Of a stretch of 64,000 nucleotides of DNA, positions 47,770 to 58,150 are shown piece by piece. Within the stretch, counting starts at the first letter, position 1. Every line of letters begins with the position of its first letter. The stretch is from Aselliscus stoliczkanus. Lineage: Eukaryota; Chordata; Mammalia; Chiroptera; Hipposideridae. The stretch covers positions 90,775,449 through 90,839,448 of the forward strand of contig CM066735.1 of the NCBI GenBank assembly GCA_033961575.1, in the 5' to 3' direction. The notes below the pieces were generated by a model. It saw only the letters and a program-made list of their open reading frames with translations. It made no database searches and had not been told where the DNA came from. Made by a program: the position numbers and the translations under genes.

Positions 47770-48660
47770 TATGCTCAACAAGTTCTTTCCCTGACATCAA
47801 CAACTCCTCCATGTACAAAACACTAGTGGGGAAAAAGTAGAAAGAAAACTTGATTCTCCTGCAGGCCTGATTATCGGCCTACATACGTTACAACAATGTC
47901 ATCTTTAAAGCAAAAGTTTAAGAAACTTGATAGAATGCCATGATCTTTTGCACATTCCAGATAACCTGTGAGACGAAGAATTCAAGGGAGTCTGAGCTAA
48001 AGCAGCTATGTAAAAACATACAAATTGAGCTGATTAGCATGCAAAGAAATGAATATTTATGAGACATTGAATGTATAAGAAATAAACAACCTTTAAGTTG
48101 TTTTCTAAACTTTAACATGATGCCATTTGAAGTACTATAGTATATTTAGAGCAAAAAGTTACATGACATATTTGTGAATACTTCAAAGTTCTCTGGATAT
48201 ATTTAACTTCAAAAGTGGAAGATACAGCTTTTCAAAATTAAAATGCAAATTCTATAACTTCACAAGGAAGTTATATTAACTATGATATACCTAGTGACTG
48301 TGACTTTAGCTATTAGAGAAGTAAACTTTGTAACTATCATAAGGAATTGTATTGCCATGAAAGCAAGATATGTAACTTTTACAACAAATTGTTAAATCCC
48401 AAGACTTTGAATGTTTAATTCTTGTGACTAAAATTTTGCATTATAATACAAGCTTGTGTTTCATCATTTGATCTGTGTAATCCATATGTAATAACAGTGT
48501 TTGCTCTAATTATATTGATAAGTAATGTATCAACCATTTTTTGGTACTTTCGGGCTAGCAGTGGCCTTGCTAGTTACCCTGAGTACTTGAGAATTTTTAA
48601 AGGGCTAACCAGAAATTCTATACTGAATGAACTGTTTAAACTAGTTAAATCTTTAAAAGA
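47770..48660. other. Unassigned sequence
   Basis: No gene or nameable repeat seen. Confidence 0.45.
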
Positions 48661-48662
48661 TA

Positions 48663-48663
<1 letters not shown>

Positions 48664-48698
<35 letters not shown>
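48664..48698 (+). repeat. (TAA)n microsatellite
   Basis: About 11 uninterrupted TAA units. Confidence 0.97.
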
Positions 48699-48869
48699 CC
48701 CCACAATCAATACAACTCCAAGCATTCAGTTTTAGACCTGCATCAGACTTTGTTCTGACATAAGCAAGACAACGTCACAGAAGTTGAGACAATTATTTGT
48801 AATGGAGTGTTATTATATGAATCATAGTAGTTTGAGATTTTTCATTCATTTAGTCATGACATATCTTTT

Positions 48870-49420
48870 TCAGCAGGTATCTATTGCTGCATAATGTTAT
48901 CGCAAAACATGGCTGCTTAAATCAATAAGCATTTCTTACCACACACAGTTTCTAGGGATCAGAATACAACAGCACATTAGCTGGGTTGTTCTGATCCTGG
49001 GTCTTTCAGGAGGTTGCAGTCAAGCTGTTGGCCTGGTCTGCAGCCTCCTCAAAGCTCAACTGAAGCTAAAGAATTTACCTCTCAGCAAGCTCGCTCACAC
49101 AGCTGTGGGCAGGCCTCAGTTCCATGACACATAGCTTCTCCATAGGGCCTCTCACAACATGGCCGCTGGCTTTCCACAGAAAAGAAAGGAAAAACAAGAA
49201 AGTGTCCTGTAGCAGATGCCATACTTTGTCACCTAATCTCAGAAGTGCTAGGCCATCACTTCTGCTACACAAATCAATTCTGCTACACAAATCAATTCTG
49301 CTACATGTAGGAGAGAACACCTGACAAGGATGTGGACACCAGGAGGCAGAGCTCCATGGATGCCATCTTGCAGGTTGGCTCATACAAGTACCTTCTATCT
49401 GGCTAAGAAATACACTAGGC
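48870..49420 (-). mobile_element. Old LTR-like repeat, antisense
   Basis: 'gcaggtatctattgctgcat...' with 'tggctgcttaaat', 'agctgggttgttctgatcc', 'catagcttctccatagggcc' and 'ctcacaacatggccgctggc' follows a common mammalian LTR-type repeat read in reverse. Family uncertain. A tandem 18-bp array is embedded at 49260-49305. Confidence 0.5.
49260..49305 (+). repeat. 18-bp tandem repeat, ~2.5 copies
   Basis: The unit 'ttctgctacacaaatcaa' occurs at 49260-49277 and 49278-49295 without a mismatch, then a partial third copy. Confidence 0.95.
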
Positions 49421-50399
49421 ATCAGGAGGAAAACAGACATGAATCCTGCTTTCGTGGGCTTTCATTTTGAAGGCAAAACAGACTTTAAACAAGTATGTTT
49501 CTGCTATTATAAAGCTTGTCTGAAAGAATGGAGCAATAGGCAAGTATAATAAGAGAATCACTGAAAGCTTCATTGAGGAAATGTCACTCCAACTAAGCCT
49601 TGTAGGATGAATAGGAGTAGCTGGGTGAAAAAGCTTTCAGTGCAATATGAGGGGTTTAGTTTTAAGGAAAGATGGTATTGAAATAAGCTTCAAAATTGAG
49701 AGAATGTAGAAGGAAAGCATATATGCTCACCTTTAGAAAAATATAGGATTGGAAATATGTTTTTCCACTAAGAATGGAAGTCTTTTTTGTGAAAAGTAAA
49801 TAACATAGCAGCCAGATTTTGAAGGCTGAGAGAGTCTCAAAGCTGCTACATGTCTGATTTGACCAAACTTGCTATTTTTAAGCTCTTGACACCCAAGGAC
49901 AAGGTAAACATACTCCTACTAACAATAAACATGTTAACTTACTTTCTTGTTACATGCACTTACATTAAAGCCTTTGAGGTAACTAATTTGTTTAAAATGT
50001 TTGTGAAACATTATTTAATTACTTGAGTCATAAAACAACAGCTATTGTGAAAATTAATGATGGGTTAAAAGCTGTAACTGTTGTAAATGATTCACAAGTA
50101 AGCTTATTAAGACTTTCCAAAAGGTGTATTTTACTGAAAGGCTATAAAAAACACAATTTGTAAGTAAGTCATTAAAATAACTGTCCTATAGTTCTCTTCC
50201 TACTGCAGTAGACAACTTTTAATAAGGTGATTTGAGATGTGATGCTGGCAGGGGGGTAGGGGGAAGGGGACAAAAAGATATGAAAAAATTCCTTCTCTAA
50301 TTTATAAATCTTAGCAAGTTTTCATATTAAATATTACCATATTTGTTAATATGGATACCTGACCTGACCTTTCCGCTAACAAGAATATTCTGCCGTGTG
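49421..50399. other. Unassigned sequence, possibly with an ancient repeat
   Basis: 49430-49640 has a word order ('aaacagactttaaacaagta', 'cattgaggaaatgtcactcc') that recalls an old interspersed repeat, but I cannot name it. The rest shows nothing recognisable. Confidence 0.35.
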
Positions 50400-50404
50400 T
50401 CTCT

Positions 50405-50457
<53 letters not shown>
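50400..50457 (+). repeat. (CT)n(GT)n dinucleotide microsatellite
   Basis: Four CT units pass directly into about 24 GT units. Alternating purine-pyrimidine, Z-DNA prone. Frames with Cys-Val or Thr-His runs across it are artefacts. Confidence 0.98.
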
Positions 50458-50458
<1 letters not shown>

Positions 50459-50469
50459 GGCACTGGGAG

Positions 50470-50645
50470 AGAGCAGTTTTCAAAGTATGGCCCCAGACCA
50501 CCCCCAACTACATCATCTGGGAATTTGTTAGAAATGCAAATTCTCAGGCTCACCCCAAAGTCCCTGGATCGGAAACTTGTAGGGGGAGCCCAGCATCCCA
50601 GTTTTTAATAAGCAAGGTGATTCTAATGAACTGGAGTTGGAGAGA
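50470..50645 (-). mobile_element. MER5A-like non-autonomous hAT relic
   Basis: 'tttcaaagtatggccccaga', 'catctgggaatttgttagaa', 'atgcaaattctcaggctcac' and 'aataagcaaggtgattctaa' are the MER5A blocks in reverse. Clear but diverged. Confidence 0.75.
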
Positions 50646-50974
50646 CAGTGAGACAGTGTTATTCATTATTGTCCAGTCTTTGTTATCACTTCTGTGAGTA
50701 ATCAGGGCTGACAGGCTTCGGTTTTGCGATTGGGATTCAGCAGTTCAACCGACCCAAAGACAACGCACTTCACAGGCTGTTCCCATCCACCGCTTAAAGT
50801 TGCAGGATGTACATACACATCAAGAGCAGAGATGTGTTGACAACAAAGGATTATGTACAGATCTCCCAAGCATTCCATAAATTTAGCATTAAATTTGGAA
50901 AAGATATTCTTTCTAGCACACTGTGATTTAGTCCATATTGTTAGTCTTGGAAAAGAGAACAGATGGGGTGAAAG

Positions 50975-51115
50975 AGAGAATTGTCTCAACTGGCAGTCAG
51001 GCATTCTGGACAGACTCAAAGTGTGAACCTGACTCCCAAATGGGATGACCTGTGTGGCTGAACATGGAAAGGCCTCAATTTCCTTGTATGTAAAATGAAG
51101 GTTCAACCACTGTGC
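50975..51115 (+). repeat. MIR SINE
   Basis: 'ctggcagtcaggcattctgg', 'gtgtggctgaacatggaa' and 'ctcaatttccttgtatgtaa' follow MIR order (promoter-distal, core, 3' part). Confidence 0.65.
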
Positions 51116-51207
51116 AACCTTCAGTTTTTTACATTTGGACCTTTAAAAAGTAAACTTTTCTTCTTGCATTTTATTTAATTATTTCCTCAGTAATATGTCA
51201 TAGCTAG

Positions 51208-51312
51208 GGTGACAAAACAGCCTGTCTCCTAGGACTTCCTGGTTTTAGCACTGAAAGTCCCTCACCCAGAGAACCTCTGAGTCCCAGACAAACTGGGGTG
51301 GTTGGTCACCTT
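51208..51312. mobile_element. Palindromic MITE-like relic (~105 bp)
   Basis: The left end 'ctagggtgacaaaacagcc' and the right end 'ggggtggttggtcacctta' are imperfect inverted repeats. The interior has two C/T-rich blocks that also pair roughly ('gacttcctggttttagcact'). This resembles short non-autonomous DNA transposons of mammals. Confidence 0.5.
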
Positions 51313-51319
51313 ATGTGCA

Positions 51320-53126
51320 CCAGTTGGTCAAGTGGCACCTAGCTGCTGAAGAAATTTGACTTGATTCTGAGTCTATATCAAATTTACATTGATTTTTCTA
51401 AGGGGCTTCCATTTTTAAGAGAGGTTTTTTTAAGGTTTCGGATTGAATTAAAATTAAGGACAATCCAGCATGGATCCTTTTAGAATCAACATATGAACAT
51501 AAATATAACAAAATCACATTTGGGTTTGGTAACAGCAAAGTGACTTTATTCTGACCACTTTTATCAGCCATTCAAAAAGGCCAATCCTCTTCTATTGTGA
51601 CATGCCGCCTCACTTGCCCAGCTTTCCTTGTTTTAGTTCTGAGACTCCTGGGTCTATTGATAGTTGGTCACTATATCAGTATGTTTGATTGCTGAGTAAT
51701 ATAATTTTTTTTAGTTTTTTTTTTCAGTTGAGTAGTATGATCTTAAGATTTCCATTTAAAATTCTCTTCTGTTTCTTTAAGACATCCAATAGGCTAATTG
51801 AGTTCATTTATTCCCTTGGTTTAGTCAACTTTAGACTAGACAAGGTGGAAACAAACTTTCAAACACTGTGACTCTAATGAGTGGTTTAGTAACTATTCAC
51901 CTTGCTCATCATCTTTGGTCCCAGTCAAAAATCAAAAAGTGATTTCTCCCAGGGAGAAAGGAAGAAACAGACACCAGCCGCTTGGCTTGCCAGTGAAATG
52001 TCCCAGCAGCCTGGCCTCATCTGTCAGGAGAGGAGGGTGAGGGGAACACAGCCCTCAGCGGTGGAGATGGCACTTGGAGCTGGCCCATCTTGGGTGGCCT
52101 GCTTAAAGCTTTTATTTCTTAATTGAGGCACTGATAGCCAGATGCCCCAAACATTGACCTCAGCAGTCTAATTCTCAGTTCCCATGGGTGGCGGGGGGTG
52201 CGGGTGACCATATTATTATGGCCAAGTGTCCATTCATAAATTCTGTTGTGGCAGATGGCTGCTATTTATTTCTACTTTTGGTTGTTTCTAAAAATGAGTA
52301 TGTATATATTTCTTTTCCATATACACTGACCATATAAATAACTTCCTGTATTCAGTTTCCAATTATTCATAATCTTCAGACTATTCAACTCTCACTCTCA
52401 ACCCTTCAAAATCATGAGTAGAATCATTAAACAGTTTTGTGAATAGCTGGAGGAGGTCCTGACAGTGGGTAATTCTTCACAAACTGCATTTTCTCATAGC
52501 ACTATACCAAGTGCTAAATATTTTTAGTAAAGTACCTTTTCAATTATGCTAATTTAATGAGTCATCTGATTTAAACTTTGCATGATAACTGATAACTGGC
52601 GTGGTGAAAATAACACTTAATTCAGAAGATGAGATTTTATTCTAATTTTACAGGCCATTTGGCCAGTTGACATTGGCATCATTTTATCTCTATGGGTTTC
52701 AGCCTATAATATATAAAATGGTGAAATCAATCTTTGCTTTTATGTTTGGATATTATAAGCTGAAGGCAGTATATATGACAAAAACAGCGTAAACATTAGG
52801 AAATTCTCAAACTTTACAATGATTCAAAGCAATGAAATTTAAGGTTATTTTAGGAATACAGAAGTCCTAATCTTTTAGAAGTAAAACAAAGTAATCTGGT
52901 AATATTTCATGGGTTTTTCCAAATTCTAGTTAATTGACTATACTTCAAAATGTTCCTACAGTAATGAAATTATACAATCATCTTGGACAATATATTTCTG
53001 TTTGGAGATCTCTTCGACAATAGAGAGATAGGAAAAATAGCATTGCTGATGCTCATCTACTCCATACCCAATTTTTTTCTTGTTTATTCATCCAAGGAGG
53101 TCCCTGTAGTTTAGTCCATGGTGTTT
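51320..53126. other. Mostly unassigned sequence with a possible MIR
   Basis: 52650-52740 has MIR-like words ('ttttatctctatgggtttca', 'atataaaatggtgaaatc'). Nothing else recognised, no gene. Confidence 0.4.
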
Positions 53127-53142
53127 GAAACTTGCACCTTAA

Positions 53143-53436
53143 CTAAGACTGAACTCAGCACCTTGAATTGAACTGCCATCCAGATGGCTTAGAGGATAGA
53201 GCATGCACTCTTAACAACAAGGCTGCTGGTTCGACTCCCTGATGGAATGGTGGCTATGCCAACCCACAACTAAGACTGAACACAGCACCTTGAATTTAGA
53301 GGCCACGAGCTGCTGACCGGAAGCCAGATGGCAACTGGCACCCTCCACGATGAAGACTGAAGAACAACAACTTGGCTGGTTCCCTCCCCCAATTCCCCAA
53401 TAAAATCTTAAAAAAAAAAAAAAAGAAAGAAAGAAG
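53143..53436 (+). mobile_element. Ves-like bat SINE with partial upstream duplication
   Basis: The tRNA-like head starts near 53174 (A box 'tggcttagagg', B box 'ggttcgactcc'). The body is 'cacaactaagactgaacaca', the tail 'aagactgaagaacaacaact', then C-rich tracts, 'ccccaataaaatc' and an A/AAAG tail. TSDs 'gaaacttgcaccttaa' (53127-53142) and 'gaaacttcgcacctttaa' (53437-53454) differ by two inserted bases. Between the left TSD and the head lies a ~31-bp piece (53143-53173) nearly identical to an internal body segment (about 53265-53297). The insertion is therefore a partial dimer or rearranged copy. Confidence 0.85.
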
Positions 53437-53454
53437 GAAACTTCGCACCTTTAA

Positions 53455-54599
53455 TTTAATAAAGACCATGGTATTCTATGTGGGGGCATTTCACTCAATG
53501 AAAATCTTGTTGGGTCTGCTCACATCTCATTTCACCACTGACATGTTTTTGGCTTTCAATAACTTAACTGCTATTTCTTTGTTTCAGCGAAAAGCTTCCA
53601 TTTGAAGTCACAGCCAACCATGTTTTCACCTGGTAGGAATGAGACTTTGCTAAGCACTTACTAAGACTGGAAACAACTAGTCTACTACTCTTTGTTTGCT
53701 ATGGAACTAAGCCTGGACTTAATGTGAGGTTTTTCTCACTACCTGGATATAATAAGCTAGGACTTGAGAAGTTTCTCTTGGGGCTGTGTTAGATTGAGAA
53801 GGAGTAAAAAGTCAGGTATGTATGGCTGACTACTCCTCAAGAACCATGGCATCTTCAGGGATCCCCTATACCTAATAGATAACCCATCCTTGACTACCTG
53901 CTGTCCTTGTGTATCTCCACTCACGTATTGTAATTCAAATTCCAGGCAGAGGAAATGTGATTGGCCTTGCTGGAATCACGTGATCACTACTGGAGGACTG
54001 TGGAAGGCAGCCCCACATGAGTCACCAGGGCAGGGAGAGTAAGGTGGAGAAGTGTTGTCAAGCTTCATATGTCCACTTCCCATCCCCAGAGTCTTTATTT
54101 AACAAAACATGGGGAAAGAGACAAGCAATCCTTAGAGAGCGAACCCCTCAGGACACCTTTGATCTCAAATCTTACTTGTGAACCACTATTTCCTTCATGA
54201 ATTCTCTCCTTAATTTTAGTAGGAAAAGTAAGAGAAAAAACTTGTGAATTTAAACAAACAAACAAACAAACATGTATCAGTCTTTACAGAAGACAGAGGC
54301 TAAGAAAGAGAAAAGTTCACATGCAGAGAAATTGTGAGGGGAGAAAAATTGAAGATGCTGGTTGGTACCTGTTTTCACATTAAAATAAGAAGCGATTCTT
54401 CAGCTGAGATGGAGCTGTGATTAGGTAAATAGAGAACATTTGCAACAAGACTTACTATCTGTTTTCAACTAAAAGAGGTCATTAAACCATTGTCTAAGAC
54501 TTAGAATGGCTGAGCAACTGAAGTTAAAAGCATGCATTTTAATGATCCTGATTATCGGTAGGCACCTATTGGTTAGTTGAAATCTAGAATTTATGATTG
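53455..54599. other. Unassigned sequence with a short (AAAC)n
   Basis: (AAAC)5 at 54252-54272. No gene or nameable repeat otherwise. Confidence 0.45.
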
Positions 54600-56157
54600 A
54601 AATAATTTCTGTTCACTTTATGATTACAAAATGTGTTCATTGTAAAAAGTTCAGAAAATACAAGCAAAACAAGAAAAAAATCTTAGTATAAGAAGTAACT
54701 ATCATTACCACTTCGTTGCACATCAAGATTTTTTCTATGCCTATGTGCAAATATAATTTAAAATATCAGTTTTTCTTTCAGTGAAACAATTATAGGTCCA
54801 CTGTCAAAAAATTGTAAAATACCAAAAACACATATAGAATAAAATTGAGAGCACTCATAATCAAACACTGGTTTACTATGTACTATGTACCTGTATATAG
54901 ACACACATTTTCTCAAATAAAAGTAGGATCATGGTGCTTTGCCGGATCACTCTGCTTTGTAACCTACTTTTTCTTATTTAAAGATATCATCTCACTTGAC
55001 AAAATATTATCCATCTCTGTTCCAGTGGTAATTTTGACCCAGGGGGCATTTGTCAATATTTGGAGACATTTTTAGCTGTCACAAGTAAGGCCACGGGTAC
55101 TATTGGCATCTAGCAGAGAGAGGCCAAAATTGTTGCTAAGCACCCTACAGGTCAGGGCTCCCCACCTTGCAACACAAAATAATTACTCACTCAAAATGTC
55201 AATAATGCCGAGGTTGAGAGCCCTGCCCTGTTCCCCAAGATCTCCTCTTCTTTGCAAGTATAAGGGATTAAAGGAATATTTCAGGTACAGTGACAAACTG
55301 TCAGGATCCCTATAATCCCAATCCATATCACAAATACTTCCAAGAATCCCTCTTTTTTCCAACCTTAGATCAAACTTGGCAGGGAGACTAGTGGGTGGAG
55401 GCAACAAAGCCTCCAAAATCTTCTAGCACATGTTTACTTACACTGGACTCCTGGGAGGACCAACAGGCCTGCAACCTCTGAGATGTTCTCACGTTTGGAT
55501 ACTACATTGACAAACATAGCTGACTCTAGAAACCTCTCTTTTCTTCTTCATCCTTTGGACCTCACTTAGGATGTTGCCCAGTCTTTATTCTCTGCGCCAT
55601 CCACTTGTTCCATCGATTTCTGAGCTCCAGTGGGTATGAAGACCCACCCCCTTGTATGTCCATGGCATGAGAAGAAGGTTTGAGGTCATAGAATGTCTTG
55701 TTTGGTCCCTGTGCTGTTCTTTCTTGGCAATAAACCTAATTATCAGGTGGTTTTCTTGCAAACTTGTGTGAACCATATTACACTTCTGAGATCCAGACTT
55801 TGCAAAAGACTATAAGTTTACTTGTTGTCGTATCTTATAGCTATTCGAGGTAAATTGACCTCTTTTTTTGTTCTTTTTTAATAAAAGACTGTTTTCTTAT
55901 TTCTGACAGACTGACTCAGTTTTTATTTCATGCTACTCCCCATCAATTTTCATGGCAAAATAGAACTTCATTATATGGGTGAATTAACATTTAAGAAATC
56001 TCTTACTAGTAAATATCCCCAATATTTTGTTTTTTTCACTATTATGAACATTTTAGCAAGCATCCTGTCCATGAAGCTTTATGTAATGTTTTATTATTTC
56101 TCTATCATGAATTTCTAAAATGGAATTACTGATTCAAAAGATATGCCCATTTTTAAG
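54600..56157. mobile_element. Ancient interspersed repeat, split by later insertions
   Basis: Blocks before 55015 ('tgttcattgtaaaaagttca', 'ttttctatgcctatgtgcaa', 'gtaacctactttttcttatt') and after ~55925 ('tttttcactattatgaacat', 'aaatggaattactgattcaa') appear in the same order as one common old mammalian repeat. The hAT relic at 55015-55225 and unassigned LTR-like sequence (55240-55850, with 'cttggcaataaacctaatta') lie between them. Continuity is inferred. Confidence 0.4.
55015..55225 (+). mobile_element. Non-autonomous hAT-Charlie-type (MER) relic
   Basis: Plus-strand copy of the family seen in reverse at 7841-8042. Blocks: 'ccagtggtaattttgaccca', 'atttggagacatttttagct', 'actattggcatctagcagag', 'caaaatgtcaataatgccg' and 'aggttgagagccctg'. 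Confidence 0.6.
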
Positions 56158-56262
56158 TATAGTTGTAACAATATACAGTATAGTTTTAATAATATACAGT
56201 ATAATCATAACAATATATAGTGTGGTTGTAACAATATACAGTATAGTTATAACAATATACAG
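56158..56262 (+). repeat. 21-bp minisatellite, exactly 5 units
   Basis: Unit 'tatagttgtaacaatatac'+'ag' repeated five times over 105 bp with 0-5 differences per unit. The periodic Tyr/Cys/Asn peptide on the minus strand is a by-product. Confidence 0.95.
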
Positions 56263-57289
56263 ACCCATCAGACTTGTGTGAAATTTCCTCTGTCCCCACG
56301 TCCTCTCCTACTCCAAATTTCATCAATCTTTTAAATCCTTGCAAACCATTAGGTAAAAAACAAGCTATTTGACTACTAGTGTGCATGTGCATAGCTTCAA
56401 TGTTTATTGCCATTTGTATTTTTTGTGAATTTTTAAAATTTTGCTGTGTTCGTGTTTTATTTTTTTTGAAATTATTTTTAAATTCTATCGTGTGTTGTTC
56501 TGAAAAGAGGTTAAAGTTTTGTAGCAGGTCTACCAATCTTTTATAGTTTCTAGCTTTGTGTAATCATCAGTGTTCCTACCTATCCTCCCCACCATTTCTA
56601 CCTGTATATTTTTTAGGGGGGTTAATATAGAGTTAAGAATAACTTTAAGTTTTTATTTTTGTTTGTCTTGGCTTTGTTTTGTTTTTCTTTCTTTGATTTT
56701 ATGATTGCCACTTGTCTCTGTATCGTTTATGGAACGCTTTGTTTTTCATCACTGATTCTAAATAGCCTTTTCTCTACCATTGATGTGTCTAAATACTGTG
56801 CCAGCTAACATGTTATTATATGATAAACAAGCCTTTCTTTATTACTCTTTTGAAAAATTATTTCACAAGTTTAATTTTCTCTGAGTGCCCTTCATGCAAA
56901 ACAAACAAACAAAAAAGTCAAACAAACAGCAAAAAAAAATCCTTTGATTTCTCTTAAAAGTAAGTTCAAATTTTGATATGTTTTGTGAGAAAGTGACACC
57001 TTTACAATATTGAGTTTTCTTAAGCAATGCTTCTATTTAAATATTATGAATTAAAATAATTAAATTATTAACAATCATCATACGTATATAATGCATCTGT
57101 CGTTTAAGAAGAAGAAGTAAACAGTGGTGGAAAAATGCCCTCATATGTGTCCAGCATGCCTTTCTGTGTTCAGCCTCACGCTCCCTGTATCCCCTGCTCT
57201 CAGGGCTCTCCATGACAAAGCACCAGGCCACATTCATTCCCTGCCAGCTCTGCTTTCAGAGCAACCCAAACTGAGACAATAGAAACCTA
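56263..57289. other. Unassigned AT-rich sequence
   Basis: No gene or nameable repeat seen. Confidence 0.45.
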
Positions 57290-58150
57290 GTAGGGAAAAG
57301 AATAAAGGGCTTGAAAGGGCACTCCCCAATAGAAAAATCTCAAACCACCAATAAACCAGTTAGCTGCCAATAACTCAATAAACAAAAATCTACAACGCTT
57401 CACTATACTACCAGGGAAACGCAACCTAAAACCATCCTGAGATATCATGATAAAATCATGAGATGATAAACTCCAACAAGTGTGGGTAAGAAGGTGGAAA
57501 CTTTCTCTTACATTGCTATTAATACTGTCAGCTGATACAAGCACTTGAGAAAACAGTTAAGTATTACTCAGAAAAGTGAAAAATGTCTACAAGCTTGCAA
57601 TGCCACCATTTGGCATATATATATATATAAAATACTGACATGTGTACACGAGGGGATGCACTCAAAATAGCCACAGCAGCATTATTTCCAATAGCCATGT
57701 GTTGGGACCATCCATATATTCATCAGCACTGAATGGATATGTAAATAGTGTGCATTCATACGACAGGACCCAACTGAGCAGTGAAATGAATGAACTACAA
57801 CCATATCCAACAATACGGACAAATTTGACTACCATAGTGTTGTGTAAAAGAAAAGACAAAAATGATTATATGTGATAAACTTGTATAAAGATTAAAAACA
57901 GTAAACACTAAACAGTATATTAGATGCACATAGATGATAAGCTATAAAGAAAAGCAAAAGTATGGTTATCATAAAAGGTAGGATAATGGTTACTCTTAAA
58001 GGGGAGTAAGGGGAAATGCACTCAAGGACAGATATGGGGCTTGTAGAGTATTGGCAATATTCTTCATTCTCCTTTTGAGCAATGGCAATAGGTGTTCATT
58101 TCATATGCTTTCCTATATGTGTGTTATATTTCACATTTTTTACTGAGAAA
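57290..58150 (+). mobile_element. Old L1 3' portion
   Basis: Includes a decayed ORF2 C-terminus ('ccagggaaacgcaacc', 'acaagtgtgggtaagaaggt', 'caaaatagccacagcagcat') and L1M-like 3' UTR with 'ggttatcataaaaggtagga'. No open frame of length. Confidence 0.7.

Noticed and set aside
49075..49440. 121-codon antisense frame with repeated Cys-Ser-Arg-Ile-Asp-Leu
   Set aside because: The repeated peptide comes from the 18-bp tandem array inside an old LTR-like repeat.
56186..56536. Frame with periodic Tyr-Cys-Tyr-Asn motif
   Set aside because: Produced by the 21-bp minisatellite; not a structured repeat protein.
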